Shown here: one piece after another, positions 24,194 through 35,379 of the stretch | Numbering within the stretch: the first letter of the stretch is position 1 | Layout of the letters: the number at the start of each line of letters is the position of its first letter | NCBI RefSeq assembly: GCF_027580225.2 | Contig: NC_073357.2 | Span: 43,486,001 to 43,550,000 of the forward strand | Length of the DNA stretch: 64,000 nucleotides | Direction of reading: 5' to 3' | Origin: Misgurnus anguillicaudatus | Lineage: Eukaryota; Chordata; Actinopteri; Cypriniformes; Cobitidae | Made by a program: the position numbers and the translations under genes | Notes under the pieces: generated by a model | Told to the model about the DNA's origin: nothing | Databases searched by the model: none | Seen by the model: only the letters and a program-made list of their open reading frames with translations

Positions 24194-24503
24194 TTGTAGA
24201 GAATGGTTTACCAAAACTAAATTACTGGGTTGATATTTTTCATATTTTCTAGGTTGATAGAAGCACTGGGGACCCAATCATAGCACTTAAACATGAAAAA
24301 AAGTCAGATTTTCATGCCATGGCCCCTTTAATCATTAGAAAATGCACTAGGTAGAATGAGACAATAATATGATAATACGAGTTTTTCGGTATTTATTAAT
24401 ATTTGTTAATGCTAATGCCAATACAGATGTTCATTTTTGATTATTATGCATTAATGTTAATAGTTGTTAATAGTTAGTAACATATTACATAAAAATTAAC
24501 ATG

Positions 24504-25399
24504 TAGGGGTGCGCAGGGCAAAATCTAATGTGGGGTTAGTTGTAACACAGACTGTTTACATTGTTGCACAAGGTTGAGCATTTTGTTTTTCCGGTATTTT
24601 TTTCACACTGCCAAAAGACGATCTCCTGCAAATGATTGGAAATGTATAATGTTTTTCCAGAGAGTTATTGATGAACGAGTGTTTTGGTGGCATGCAAGTA
24701 AATTTTTTCATCATATGTTTATTTCGGTTTCTAAGTTGGGTGTGTAAGATACCAAATCCAATGCTATGTCATAATAATCTTGTTGACTAAAACATAGCAT
24801 CGTTTTGAAATATGTCTGCAGCTCTAAGCAACTTTTTTGTTGGCCTTGAAAATATTTGACCCAGCAGGGTCAATTGTAACGCTGTGTTACAACTAAACTC
24901 TCAGCACTTACGATATGAAAACCGCTAACATTAGTGTAATTCTTGCTGTTGTTTTAAATAGCCTACACACGAATGATTGCTGGCTGCCAACAAAATAATT
25001 GTGCCTGTCTTATCGTGTGTCAGTTTTCTTTAATATTGATTGAATAAGGTCATGTCAAAGATTGAAATCCTAATGAAATGAATGGCTAAAATTTTAAGTA
25101 TATAGACAAAATAGTATTGAAATATTTGCCTGCAAACTTAATTTTTAGCAAGTGTTACAACTAAACCCCCGGCATGTTACAATTAAACCCACCTATGGGG
25201 TAAGTTGTAACATTTGCACTTCTGTCACGTTTGGTGTAATTGTCCAAGAATGGTAAGTACTAGGAAAAAAAAGTCAATGTTCATTTGTAGCAGATATGTG
25301 TGTGTTGCTTGTGTAAAAATATAATTAATCAAACTCAAATATTTTTTGAATGATTGAGCCAAAATCAAAAAGCGTTAGGTTGTGCCCCACTCTCACCTA
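24504..25399. mobile_element. TAGGGGTGCGCAGGGCA-ended element
   Basis: The left end TAGGGGTGCGCAGGGCA and the right end (reverse complement TAGGTGAGAGTGGGGCA) form weak TIRs. The flanks TTAACATG and CTAAATTG agree at five of eight positions, compatible with an old hAT TSD. The interior repeats GTTGTAACA-type motifs in both orientations (24539, 24875, 24883, 25153, 25176, 25203). Confidence 0.5.
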
Positions 25400-25466
25400 C
25401 TAAATTGTATAAATGCTTTACAGTACTATTCGTGGTAATTTATGTTAGCTAATGCTTTTACTATTG

Positions 25467-27382
25467 CAGGGTTTCCGCGGGGTTGTAAAAGGTAGTAAAA
25501 GGTAGTAAATTAAATTATGCCAAATTAAGGCCAGTAAAAAGTAGTAAAAAGTAGTAAACGTCATCTGACGAGGTAGTAAATTTTCGATTGCCTTTTGTAA
25601 TGTTATAATGCCTGGAAATTAGTTCAAATCATCCGCATATCTGGGCACATAATCAAAGATCTTTCGTCTCTGGGATGTGATCAAAGCCTGGAGTGGAGCC
25701 AAATCACGTTCCTCTCTCCGCAGTAAGCGTTCTGTAATCACTACGGACCGGATCCACTCCGGGTTTTCTGACTGTATCACGTTAAACTGAGGTAAAAGTT
25801 TATTTCAGCTAGCATGGTCAAACTTATAATGCAGGAAGGCTCAGATTTTTTGAAGATCGATAAATGTGTAAAAGGCTTAGCGATATGATGAAGATTGGCA
25901 AGCCTTTCAGTTCGTGGGCTAAGAAAACCAAACAGGTAATTGCGTGTCTTTGCACAGTATGACTAACGTAAGGGGTCCTGTATTTTGGGGGTAAATGATT
26001 TCTCACGTTACTGATCATCCGCGGCACGCTTTTTAATGCTATGCTGATATAGCCAGTGGGTGGTACAACGGGTTTGTTTAACTCGTGGGTAAACTTCATG
26101 TGGCGCCACAACAACCAAAAGGCGGATGACATCCAAATCCCTTGAGAGCGATTGACGAGGAATCATAAGAGGAGACTGCTTCCGAAATGCTCTCGCGGGA
26201 CTTTGATGTCATCCACCTGTCGGTTCTTGCAGTTGCATTTGCGTGTGGTTACAAAAACGTAACATTTGTACATATATTTAAGCACAGCAGTTAAAAAACA
26301 AGTGATTTTAAGCCATTCAAACACAAACAACAGTGCGTCCGCTGTTTCTGTGTCAGAGGAGCACGCTAGCCGCGCATTCGTTTCTCATTGAGCATGTGTT
26401 GTACGTATTTTTGCCGCTTTATTGGCCTTAAATAACACATATGCCTAAAAAATCCCGTCTTTGCAAATATCCTCATATAAACACGACCATTAAGGTCTTA
26501 AGAGAAAGTAAACAGCAGAAACATTGCGCACAAACTAGCACATCAGCGCTGCCTCTATTGTAACATAATATTTTGTTGATAAAGGTACAGTCATTCAATT
26601 TACAACTGTCACTATGGTTACTGACATCCTGTGCGAATTCTACACGAGTTTGACTCGAGTTACTCGTTCAGGGTTTATATTCATACACATAACCTTACTG
26701 TATTAGAGCTGTGACTGTAAACTGTTGTGTGAACAGAACAGACCCTGGATTATTTGTTTATGTGTACTGAATAATATGATATGAAAAAGTTGTATTTGTT
26801 CACATTAGTAAATGCATTATATAACATAAACAAACAATGAAAAATATAGAGTATATAATCATTAATTAATTCTTGTTTATGTCATTACATTAATTGACGG
26901 TGGTTCATGGTCCATTCACTAATGTTAACAGTTTCAACTTTTATTAAAAAATTATTAGTAAATGCTAAAATAAATACATTTACAATTAATAAATAATTAA
27001 TAAAAGATTCATTAAAGGTGGTGATATTCATGTTTTCTTTTTATACAGTATAGTGAGTTATTTAGCTGTTTCGCCTTAATCTGAAATGCCCTGCAAACTA
27101 CAGCTAAAAAAATCTCCCCTTAAAATGCTATTGGTCTCGCCTACATAAAGTGTTAGGTAAAGGAATATGACTTGGCCTGAAAAATATTTCAGTCAAAATA
27201 ATTTTTTTCACTTTAATTCTTTTTTGTATGTTATATATGTCAAAATCTGTGTAAATAATAGAAAGGTCGCTGATTAACACTTGCAATTCAGTGTCGTGAT
27301 GGTTTTAAAAAATATTCTGAAGGTAGTAAAAAAGGTAGTAAAAAGTAGTAAATTTAACTCCAGGATTTCTGTATAAACCCTG
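25467..27382. mobile_element. CAGGGTTT-ended transposon (1916 bp), 5-bp TSD
   Basis: The ends CAGGGTTTCCGCGG and (reverse complement) CAGGGTTTATACAG. Both ends also carry direct 'ggtagtaaa' repeats. It interrupts a known MITE, and comparison with the intact copy at 54861-55223 shows that exactly TATTG is duplicated. This fits hAT lineages with 5-bp TSDs. A stretch at 25885-25936 reads KPFSSWAKKTKQ up to a 'cag/gtaatt' donor-like site, possibly a transposase or captured-exon remnant; I do not recognise the family. Confidence 0.75.
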
Positions 27383-27543
27383 TATTGTTAATAAATACAA
27401 CCGTACTATAAAATGTTACCAATGTTTCTGACACAAACGACAATTTTTATTTACTTGATCTCTAAAAGAATCAGAACTGATCTCAGTCTTGTAAGCTACA
27501 GTATGAAGGCTCAACCTCAGCAAAAAAAAAAAAATCCTCTGGG

Positions 27544-27672
<129 letters not shown>

Positions 27673-28689
27673 GTTTCTCTAGTGCTCAGGCTCTCTCCGC
27701 TTCCAGCTAAATAAATGCAAATAACAATTATTGAAAACACAATTAAAATCTGTTAATCAGATTATATTTGTACTGGATAAAACCTTTAGGATGGCACTGA
27801 CAGCTTTTTTACGGAGAAAAAAATCAAATCCCATATTTGAGCAAAAGTGTAAAGCTTACTGTAATGACTGATAGTATAATCTCTACACTAAAGTCATAGA
27901 TTTGAATAAAATAGTATTTGAGATAAAAATATAATCAACTATTAGTATTCAAGCGATAGGGGATTGGTCAGTTTTGAAAATGCATTTTAAGACTTAAGGG
28001 TTTATTTCAATTTAAAACAGGGCATGAATTAAACACCCTGTTTTAAACATAATAACATTATTGTTATCACGTATGTGTTGTCAATCATGTGCCAAGAGGC
28101 GAGAGAGGGATAACAAAAACTTCCTAGACCTCAGCTGGGTATTATTTGGGTTTAAATCCATGCTTTGTTTGCAGCAGCTGGTAATTGCGTATTGTGGGGC
28201 AATTAAGATATTTAGCATTAACCAGAATAAGCCAGGTCAAGCACCCCACTCTCTTCTCTCACCGCCACATCAGATCAAATCAGTGAGCATCCCTCTCTCT
28301 CTCTCTCACACACACACACACATACTCTCTTTCCTTTTGTACTTATTTTAGTATTTATTCTGTTGAAAAGCCAGTCGAGTGCATTTTTGAGTCAGCTGGG
28401 CAGAGAGGGTCTATTTCTTTCGTTTTAGGATTTTTTTATTAAGATCAGGGAGTGCGCAACAACAGCAGAGGAATCTATTATTCATTAAGTGTAACCAATA
28501 TAAAATTTAAAACAGTGTTTTATTTATTTATTTTTCTTTAAATAATGTGAGGTCAGCATAATTTTTTCTGCCTATTACATATATCCATATCATCTTTGCC
28601 TTAGTCAGCTCTATTTAAATATGCAATCATTTACAGCTTTTGACTGTATGTGTGTGCGCACCCAATTTCCAATATTCCTCTACACACTT
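27673..28689. other. Unique sequence, no gene seen
   Basis: Contains a short CT/CA compound repeat at about 28290-28322; otherwise nothing recognised. Confidence 0.4.
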
Positions 28690-29060
28690 TTTATGCTGAC
28701 ATCAATGGCAAGCTATTAAAGACAGTATTTCATTATTGGTTCCTCGTCCCCAGTGGTTATTTACAATCCTATATATACTAAGCACTGATATTAAAGGAGA
28801 CCATTTTAATGAGGTGCTATCTGCCTTAGCAATATGTCTTCCTCTGAATGAGATTGTGTTTAAAGATTTTTATCAAGAAATGGCTGTTCGCTGGGGTTAT
28901 GTTTTGTCCATGAAATATGCATTTCATATCTCTTTCATTTCATTAACATAATTTAATTTGCGCTTTGCATTCTGTGCATAATACATATTTGATTTACAAA
29001 ACAAATATTTCCATTAGAAAATGAATTTCATGCAGGCATAAGGCAGAACTGAATGATGTA
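28690..29060. promoter_or_regulatory. Candidate conserved noncoding element
   Basis: Non-repetitive sequence with 'ccattttaatgaggtgctat', 'tatgcatttcata', 'cattaacataatttaa' and 'ttccattagaaaatg', dense in AT-core sites spaced by GC-containing blocks. Enhancer identity is inference. Confidence 0.25.
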
Positions 29061-31379
29061 TTGTAAGAAAAGTAGAGAGAGGGAGAGAGAGAAAAAAAGA
29101 ATTGTATTATCCTCAGAGCGCCCTGGCAAAAAGAAAAAAAATACTCAATAGACCTCAAGTATGTGTTCGTGCCTGTGTTTATGGATGTCTGTATGTCTAG
29201 AGATATGTACTTATATGTTGTATATGCAGCAGGATGTGCCTATGTATCCAGTATGTAAATGCACATTAAGGACGGCTATACTTGCAGGGAGTATATTGCA
29301 TTAAGTTTAAAGCAGTATTACTCAGATTGATTTACATTGTTTGCTGTTGCGCTTTCTTTCATATGTTAGCTAAGTGTTTTAGTGGGAATGTGATGGGGTT
29401 GCTTTTATAATCAGTAAAATATGGTGGATATTATGAAGATATATATCTCTTTTCAGTAGCACAAAGGAAGAGCACACATCCATTTTAATTTGGTGGCACT
29501 TTTAAAGGGTTGCACTGGAAACATACTACACATACATATATATATACAGTATTTCACAGTACAGCATTTGATCAACCGCTAGATTCGTTCTCTGGAAAAT
29601 TTGTTTTTTGTATGCCTGTTTGAAAATGCAAGCTTACCTCGCGTGTGGGTTTAAGAGCTCTTAGCTGTTTCTTTAGTATGTGAAATCGCTTCTTTTTAAC
29701 TTTAGCCTGTGATAAATTATAGAGTCCACATCTCTATATTTCCTTTCCTCTTCTTCCAAAGGAATGTTGCTAGTTTTAATTAAAGGACTGCTGCACCTTG
29801 GTAGTTTAAAGGATATCAGTGGCTGTGTGATAAGTTGCAAGAGCTCAGGGCTTTGGATAACAAGAAGCATTTAAAGTGGCCCAGTCAAGTTCATATTAAT
29901 TTGGCTTATCGCGCCTATAAAAAAATCCAGGTAGCATTGAGACAGATCCCAGCTTTAATGAGCTCAAAAAAACGTAAAGTCGGTGTCAGAACACTCCACT
30001 TTTATATTTCAAAGGGAAGAGGGAAATAACTTGTCAAAGCTAAAAGCCAAACAGTAAAATCTATGTTTCAGAGGTAACTAGTATTAGCAGGGATTTCGGG
30101 CTCGCCTGACATGCCGTACGAAAGCAAGGGCTTAAAATAGAAGTCTCAGGTACGCGAGAGTGGGGCTTATACCTGCACGCAGTCTCTGCTGCCTTCACTG
30201 AATGTTAAAGAAGAACGATGAGAGGATCTTTGGGCTTTTAAAAATCTCTTCCAATTCCATTCCATGTAGTCTTGCCAATGAGGTGATCGCCTGCCCTTGC
30301 TTTGAATCTATGACAGGTGTTTTTAAGCCTTGCATGGGTGCGAGAGGGAGAGAGATGAAGATTGGAAACTATGGTATGGATTTGATGGAGTCTTAAGTTT
30401 GTTAGGTAAAGTTTAAACTTGTATCATGCAAACACACAAAAAAAACATGAAGATTATTTAAGTTCTGTGAAGCGCTTTTTGCTTTTATATTTACGTTTAC
30501 TTGCACTAAAAGTTGGCATCAAGGAAAATCCCACAACCATGAGCTGTTTACCCTCCATTCTCACACCTTAATCTGTTGTTCGTGACAGAAGGGACTCTGT
30601 TTCTATCTTAGCAGATGGGAAGACAGGTAACTTGGCATGTTTGTTAACGTTGCCAATGGTAAGAAAGCAGACAAAGAGAGCGAGAGACAGGGAAAGACGA
30701 GAAGAGAGAGGAAAATCAATCTAATACTGCAGAACTATCAGATCACATGAGATGATGGATTCTTGGTCGCAGCATTCAGCCGCTGTCTGCCGAGCTGTGC
30801 AAATCAATTCAAACAGACACAAAGAGTAAACACACATTCTGCACCACAATAGGAAATTGAAGCAGAGCCTCCCTTTTAAAATATGCCTCTACATATTTGT
30901 TTTGTGGATTACCATTCTGAAATGAAATTTGAACAGTTACTTAAAATAATATGCAAAAGATATTTCCTGTTTTGCTGCCCGCCCCATTCCCCCCCGTGTT
31001 TGTTGGAGATGTGGGATAGCTGCGACACTGGCGTCAGTGTAAACACCACATGCGTGTGTTGTCCTGGTGATTATTTTTCATAAACATTTTCCGAGGTTTA
31101 TCCTTGTTGCTGGAGGTTTAGATATCGTATTTTATTAGTTTTTGCACAATTGAAAAAATATTTTGGGAAAATCGAACCCGTGTTTGCGTGCATGCCGGCG
31201 GACTAGATCAAAAAAGAAAGAAATTGAGAGACACGAGGTCATGGTATAAAGTCGAATGTTTTAGCTTTAGGAGCCTTACAGATCTGAAACATCTAATTGA
31301 ACTGCATGTGCCTCTTGTTCATGTTCATGTTGAACTGCTATTGTAAGGTCAGATTTTAGCAGATACTCATTAAAAGTTA
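29061..31379. other. Unique sequence, no gene seen
   Basis: Long non-repetitive stretch with short purine tracts (29073-29100, 30670-30715). No splice-bounded open frame is found. Confidence 0.4.
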
Positions 31380-31850
31380 TTTGACATTTAGTGAAAGATT
31401 TCACTTGGTGGCCCTGTGCTTCCATCGCATAAAATATTAACCATGAAGCACAAGGTGTTTAACCATTCAGCCGTGAAATACGACGCAACATAGTCGAGCA
31501 AAGCGTTAATGAACGAATCAATGCGATAAACAGGTCAGACATGTTTTAAAGCTTTGTCTCCGTTGCTGCTGAAATGTGTCCCTCATAAAGCCTGTTTAGC
31601 ATGGCACATTCATTTTCGCAGGGCCTCTCCTAGTCTGCTTGCATAATTGGAGAGATCCTTATGAGAGAGCGTGAAGGGCGGGGAACAAAAGCGTACTACG
31701 GCTGGGATAGTTGTTGGACCGGTGTTGACAGCCAGCGAAGCCGCGTGCAGCGGGAGAGAATCAGTGGCCCTGTCCGCATGCAGAGTGTGCTGTGTGCAGG
31801 TGTCAGGACTTACAGTCTAATGAGCTTTAATTTGCCCATTTGAGTAATCA
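31380..31850. promoter_or_regulatory. Candidate conserved noncoding element
   Basis: Non-repetitive, with TTGCATAATTGG at 31639-31650 and 'cagcaaagcgttaatgaac'-like blocks. Composition changes against the AT-rich flanks. Inference only. Confidence 0.22.
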
Positions 31851-32502
31851 GTGGCTTGATTGGTCCTGTGTGCTTAAGTAAACCAGTGCAGTCCTGGCAC
31901 GATTCAAGAGCACCGGTTCACTTAAAGGACGATACTACTGTAGTAAATGTCCTTAAAATATGTTTTAGCATTTACGTTCTTGAGATGTATGTGAAACTTT
32001 AGATCTGTGTATATATCTGTACTATTAGAAAAAGAGTAAAATGTTATTTATGGGTGGACAAAATGTTGATGAGGTAGTCCTGTGTCTACCTCTTGCTGGC
32101 CCCAAGCACTCACCTCTTCATTCAGCTTGAGAGCGTAGATACTTCAGAGGACCCATCAGCATGGAGAGACTCAAGTCTTCATCCTCCATCATCACAACTC
32201 TAAGACATCTGGACGATTGTCAGAGATGTCACAATCTCTGATAGCTGACATATCCCATGGGGCATTGCGGGGAAAAGGAACCACTCTTGCGTGAGTAAAT
32301 GTTGGATAGGGAGTGTGAACATGTGTGAAGAAGTAGTAACTCCATGTTTCTTTTAAGATTTTGGAAAAACAACTTCACATCTGAAGATCCTGCTACTTTA
32401 AGCTCAGTTAGTTGTTTTAACTTTTGAATCTGACGGCTCTTCAGCTCCCAAAAGCCTTGTGGGATAGCAAAGTGTCCACTGGTTGCACACGTTGTCTACA
32501 CT
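31851..32502. other. Mostly unique; decayed fragment of the 61577 family
   Basis: 'ttgtgggatagcaaagtgtc' at about 32456-32475 resembles 'catgggatagtgaagtgtcc' inside the 61577-61970 element. No gene seen. Confidence 0.35.
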
Positions 32503-32877
32503 GTAACATATTCTGGGTTGCTTTAAACCCATGGTTGAGTAAAAGATGGACATTTTCTAAGCTAATTTAAATCAGCCATTGGGTTTGTCCATATTTTATC
32601 TAATGATGTGTTGAAACAACCCACCATTTGTTTGGGAGTGTAGTGTAGTTGGGATCTACTTCTATTATGAATACTTGCATTCAAAATTCTGGGTTATTTT
32701 TAATCAAGCATTGGGCCAAAAAGGGACAAACTCAGCAGTTAGGTTAAATTTAATCCAGAAAATATTTATGTTTGAAAAATGGGTTAAAACAACCAAGTAT
32801 TTTGGGTTAAAATTCAACCTAATGGGTTGCGTTCATCCCTTTTTTACCAATTGTGGGATGAAAATAACCCACACTGT
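32503..32877. mobile_element. MITE rich in TGGGTT motifs
   Basis: Repeated 'tgggttg', 'aacaacc' and 'gggttaaaa' strings with 'actgtaa'-type ends on both sides (32503 and 32872) suggest a small non-autonomous element with internal inverted symmetry. Boundaries are approximate. Confidence 0.45.
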
Positions 32878-32974
32878 AAAGAATTCTTTGCTGCTTTTTT
32901 TGTTGAATCGACTCAGATTTACAAGTCATGTCAACTTACTATTATTTATCTAGACTAGAGATGAGTTGTTATAA

Positions 32975-33131
<157 letters not shown>

Positions 33132-34401
33132 ATAGACTGTAAAAAAGTATGGATATAGTTTTTGAAGCTTAAAATAGGCTTGCCTACCGTCGCCATCTTG
33201 GCCGCGCGTCATTGCAAATCACTCGCGGATTACCGAAAATGGGTAAAGAGGCAGGACATGGGTGAAGCTGAGGTGGCTGGTTGCTGAAACCACGCCCGCC
33301 TAGCTCGATTCTAGTGACAACAGTGGTAGTTCATCCGTCACTCAAATGGCCACACCCTTAATTATGCAGAAGTTTAAGGCTTAATATAATTTAAACGGAT
33401 GAGTTACAAACAAATTCACCCCCCTCACAGTTGTCATGAAGGTCAAAATTACCTATATAGACAAAACACTTTTTGTACCAGGCTGTAAACATATTATTTT
33501 CTACTCTCACATTCACGTAACCCCGCTGCACACATCAGAAGGTTTTAACGAAGGCAGATGAAGGTGAGTGGTTGCGCTATTGACATCTCTCCTTTTGAAA
33601 CGCCCTCTGGTGCGATTGTGCTCACACCACAGTCTTCCGTGCCTGAGCCCAAGTGCACCGCGCTCCAGCCCACCTCTGCAACCCAACCAAAATTCTGTCA
33701 TCTGATAAGATCCACATCACTCATTGGCCACATGTATTTAAACGTATTTCCTAAGCTGCTTCTCGATTGGTCAGAATCAACGTGTGCGAAATTCCAACGG
33801 AAACCCGGAAGTAAACAAAGAGAAGGAAAATACAGCAGACACCATGGACAGACGGCTGCGTGCTGTAATTACGTCTCCGTGGTTGTTATACATAGTTTGT
33901 TTACAGCACTCTAGACAAACCGTTCATTTTTAGAATGAATCACGGATGCAGCTTGAAAACAACGTTTTAATGCACTACAAATGGCAAAGACACCAAATTT
34001 CTGAGTCTCTGCCCACTACTCCTCGCAACTCCAGGTATGTCTGCGATCTGTCATTGTGCTAATATTGCTAATAGAAACTGTCAACAAACACTACCTCATC
34101 CGATAATGCACTGCGCAGCTGACTATCGCAGCTGGTTTAGTCCAAAATGCACAGTACTTTTGCAGTTAGGTCGGTTAGATCTCGTATCGCGTTCTCACCA
34201 CAAAACAAACCACTCTAGAGTTTGTTTGAAAGTGTATGGTCTGCTTGTTTGGTCCGCTTTTGGTGCGCACGAGAGTTCGATTGCTGCATTCTCACCTGCC
34301 CAAACGAACCGCACCAACTGAGCAATCAAACTCTGTTACGATTAAACCGAACTAAACAATTCCGTATTGACTTCATAAGAGAGATCGGAAGGTTGCCTCT
34401 C
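33132..34401. mobile_element. Insertion (possibly composite) within the SINE B box
   Basis: GGTTCGAACC stands on both sides (33122-33131 and 34402-34411), a 10-bp direct duplication within the SINE B box. The insert starts 'atagactgtaaaaaagtatg', like the repeat at 51531. Its right part contains 'tggtgcgcacgagagttcg' and 'cgaaccgcacca' strings of another family, so more than one insertion may be present. No gene is visible. Confidence 0.6.
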
Positions 34402-34462
34402 GGTTCGAACCCATGACCTTTTACGCTGCAAACGCAATGCTCTACCACTGAGCTACACAGGA
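34402..34462 (-). repeat. SINE head piece (right), minus strand
   Basis: Read on the minus strand, 'cctgtgtagctcagtggtag' is an A-box head and 'catgggttcgaacc' a B box, with a tRNA-like spacing. It pairs with 33110-33131 as one SINE interrupted in its B box. Confidence 0.8.
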
Positions 34463-34522
34463 AGTTTAAAATTTTGATAAAAAAAATTCAACTTCATTTT
34501 ATAAGTTCATCTCTTTTACAGT

Positions 34523-35132
34523 GCAGGTTTTTTTCTGCTACTACAAACACAATCTTGTGGCAATATGTTCATATTTTACAAGATGGCTATTTCTTTCACT
34601 GTTAAAAAGTTGACATAACTTATAAAAACAAGTCGAAATGATTTAACATAATTTTTTAAAGTTAAAGTAACATAAAAATGTATGTTGATTTGATGTTTGA
34701 ATTCATACAACCAACTTTTTTGTAAGTTTTACTTTTGTCCCATGACATTGGGGTAAGAGGTGGGGTATCATTACTGTTTGTTTCTAATAATTGGACATCT
34801 TTGTACAATTCACTTTGTATGAATTCAAAAGAAATAGCCAACTTGTTCTTGTATGAATTCCCACAAATTTTCATTATTTTAATAAGCAAACAATTTAGCT
34901 AATAATTTTAGTTGTTACAAATGCAAGATAAGGATGTTTATAATTCTTATTAAAAAATTGTACATTTTAAAGTTTTCAAATGTAAGTAAACACCATCAAA
35001 CTATTTTAAGGATTATAATTTTAAATGACACTATCAAATAAATAAACAATGAGCATGACACAGGTAGCATATTAAAACTTATCTGGCAATTAGACAATGA
35101 AATTTTTTTGATTTAGGATATTAAAACATAAA
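34523..35132. other. AT-rich, no gene seen
   Basis: AT-rich sequence, possibly more MITE remnants ('acttataaaaacaagtc'), without clear ends. Confidence 0.35.
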
Positions 35133-35379
35133 CTGTAAAAAATACTTTGCTGCCTTAAAATTTGTTGTTAAATCTACTCAGATTTACAGGTCATGTCAAC
35201 AGAGATGAGTTGTCACAACTTATAAAATATAGTTGAGAAAATTCAACTTAATTTTATAAGTTATAACAACTCACCTGTAGTTATAACAACTCATCTCTAG
35301 TCAAGAAAAATTATAGTAAGTTTAAATGACTTGTAAATCCTAGTTGATTCAACAAGGCAGCAAAGTATTTTTTACAGTG
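35133..35379. mobile_element. Fold-back MITE, ~247 bp
   Basis: 'aactgtaaaaaatactttgc' at the left and 'gcaaagtattttttacagtg' at the right are near-perfect inverted ends. The arms continue inward through 'agatttac..gtc' and 'gacttgtaaatc'. It has the same architecture as the split copy at 32873-34522. Confidence 0.8.

Larger units (their letters stand above)
21693..24331 (+). mobile_element. Host element (family of 40988 and 55411) split by two insertions
   Basis: The left part 'tgtgtcctttaaaatgcaaa' matches 41152-41175 and, reversed, about 55580-55605. The right end '...atggcccctttaa' with 'ttctaggttgatag' upstream matches, reversed, 55411-55530. It is interrupted by a MITE (21769-21992) and a hAT (22136-24193). 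The extreme left end is truncated. Confidence 0.65.
24375..27420. mobile_element. MITE of the 54861 family, split by two insertions
   Basis: The left part 'tatttattaatatttgttaa' plus 'gctaatgccaatacag', the middle 25400-25466 and the right end 'aaatacaaccgtac...gttacc' (27383-27420) match the GGTAATACTTTACAATAAGG family whose intact copy is 54861-55223. It is broken at 24504-25399 and 25467-27382. The left terminus itself is too diverged to place. Confidence 0.65.

Noticed and set aside
34402..34462. Functional tRNA gene
   Set aside because: The A and B boxes belong to a SINE head; it lacks a complete cloverleaf and its B box is the split site of the insertion.
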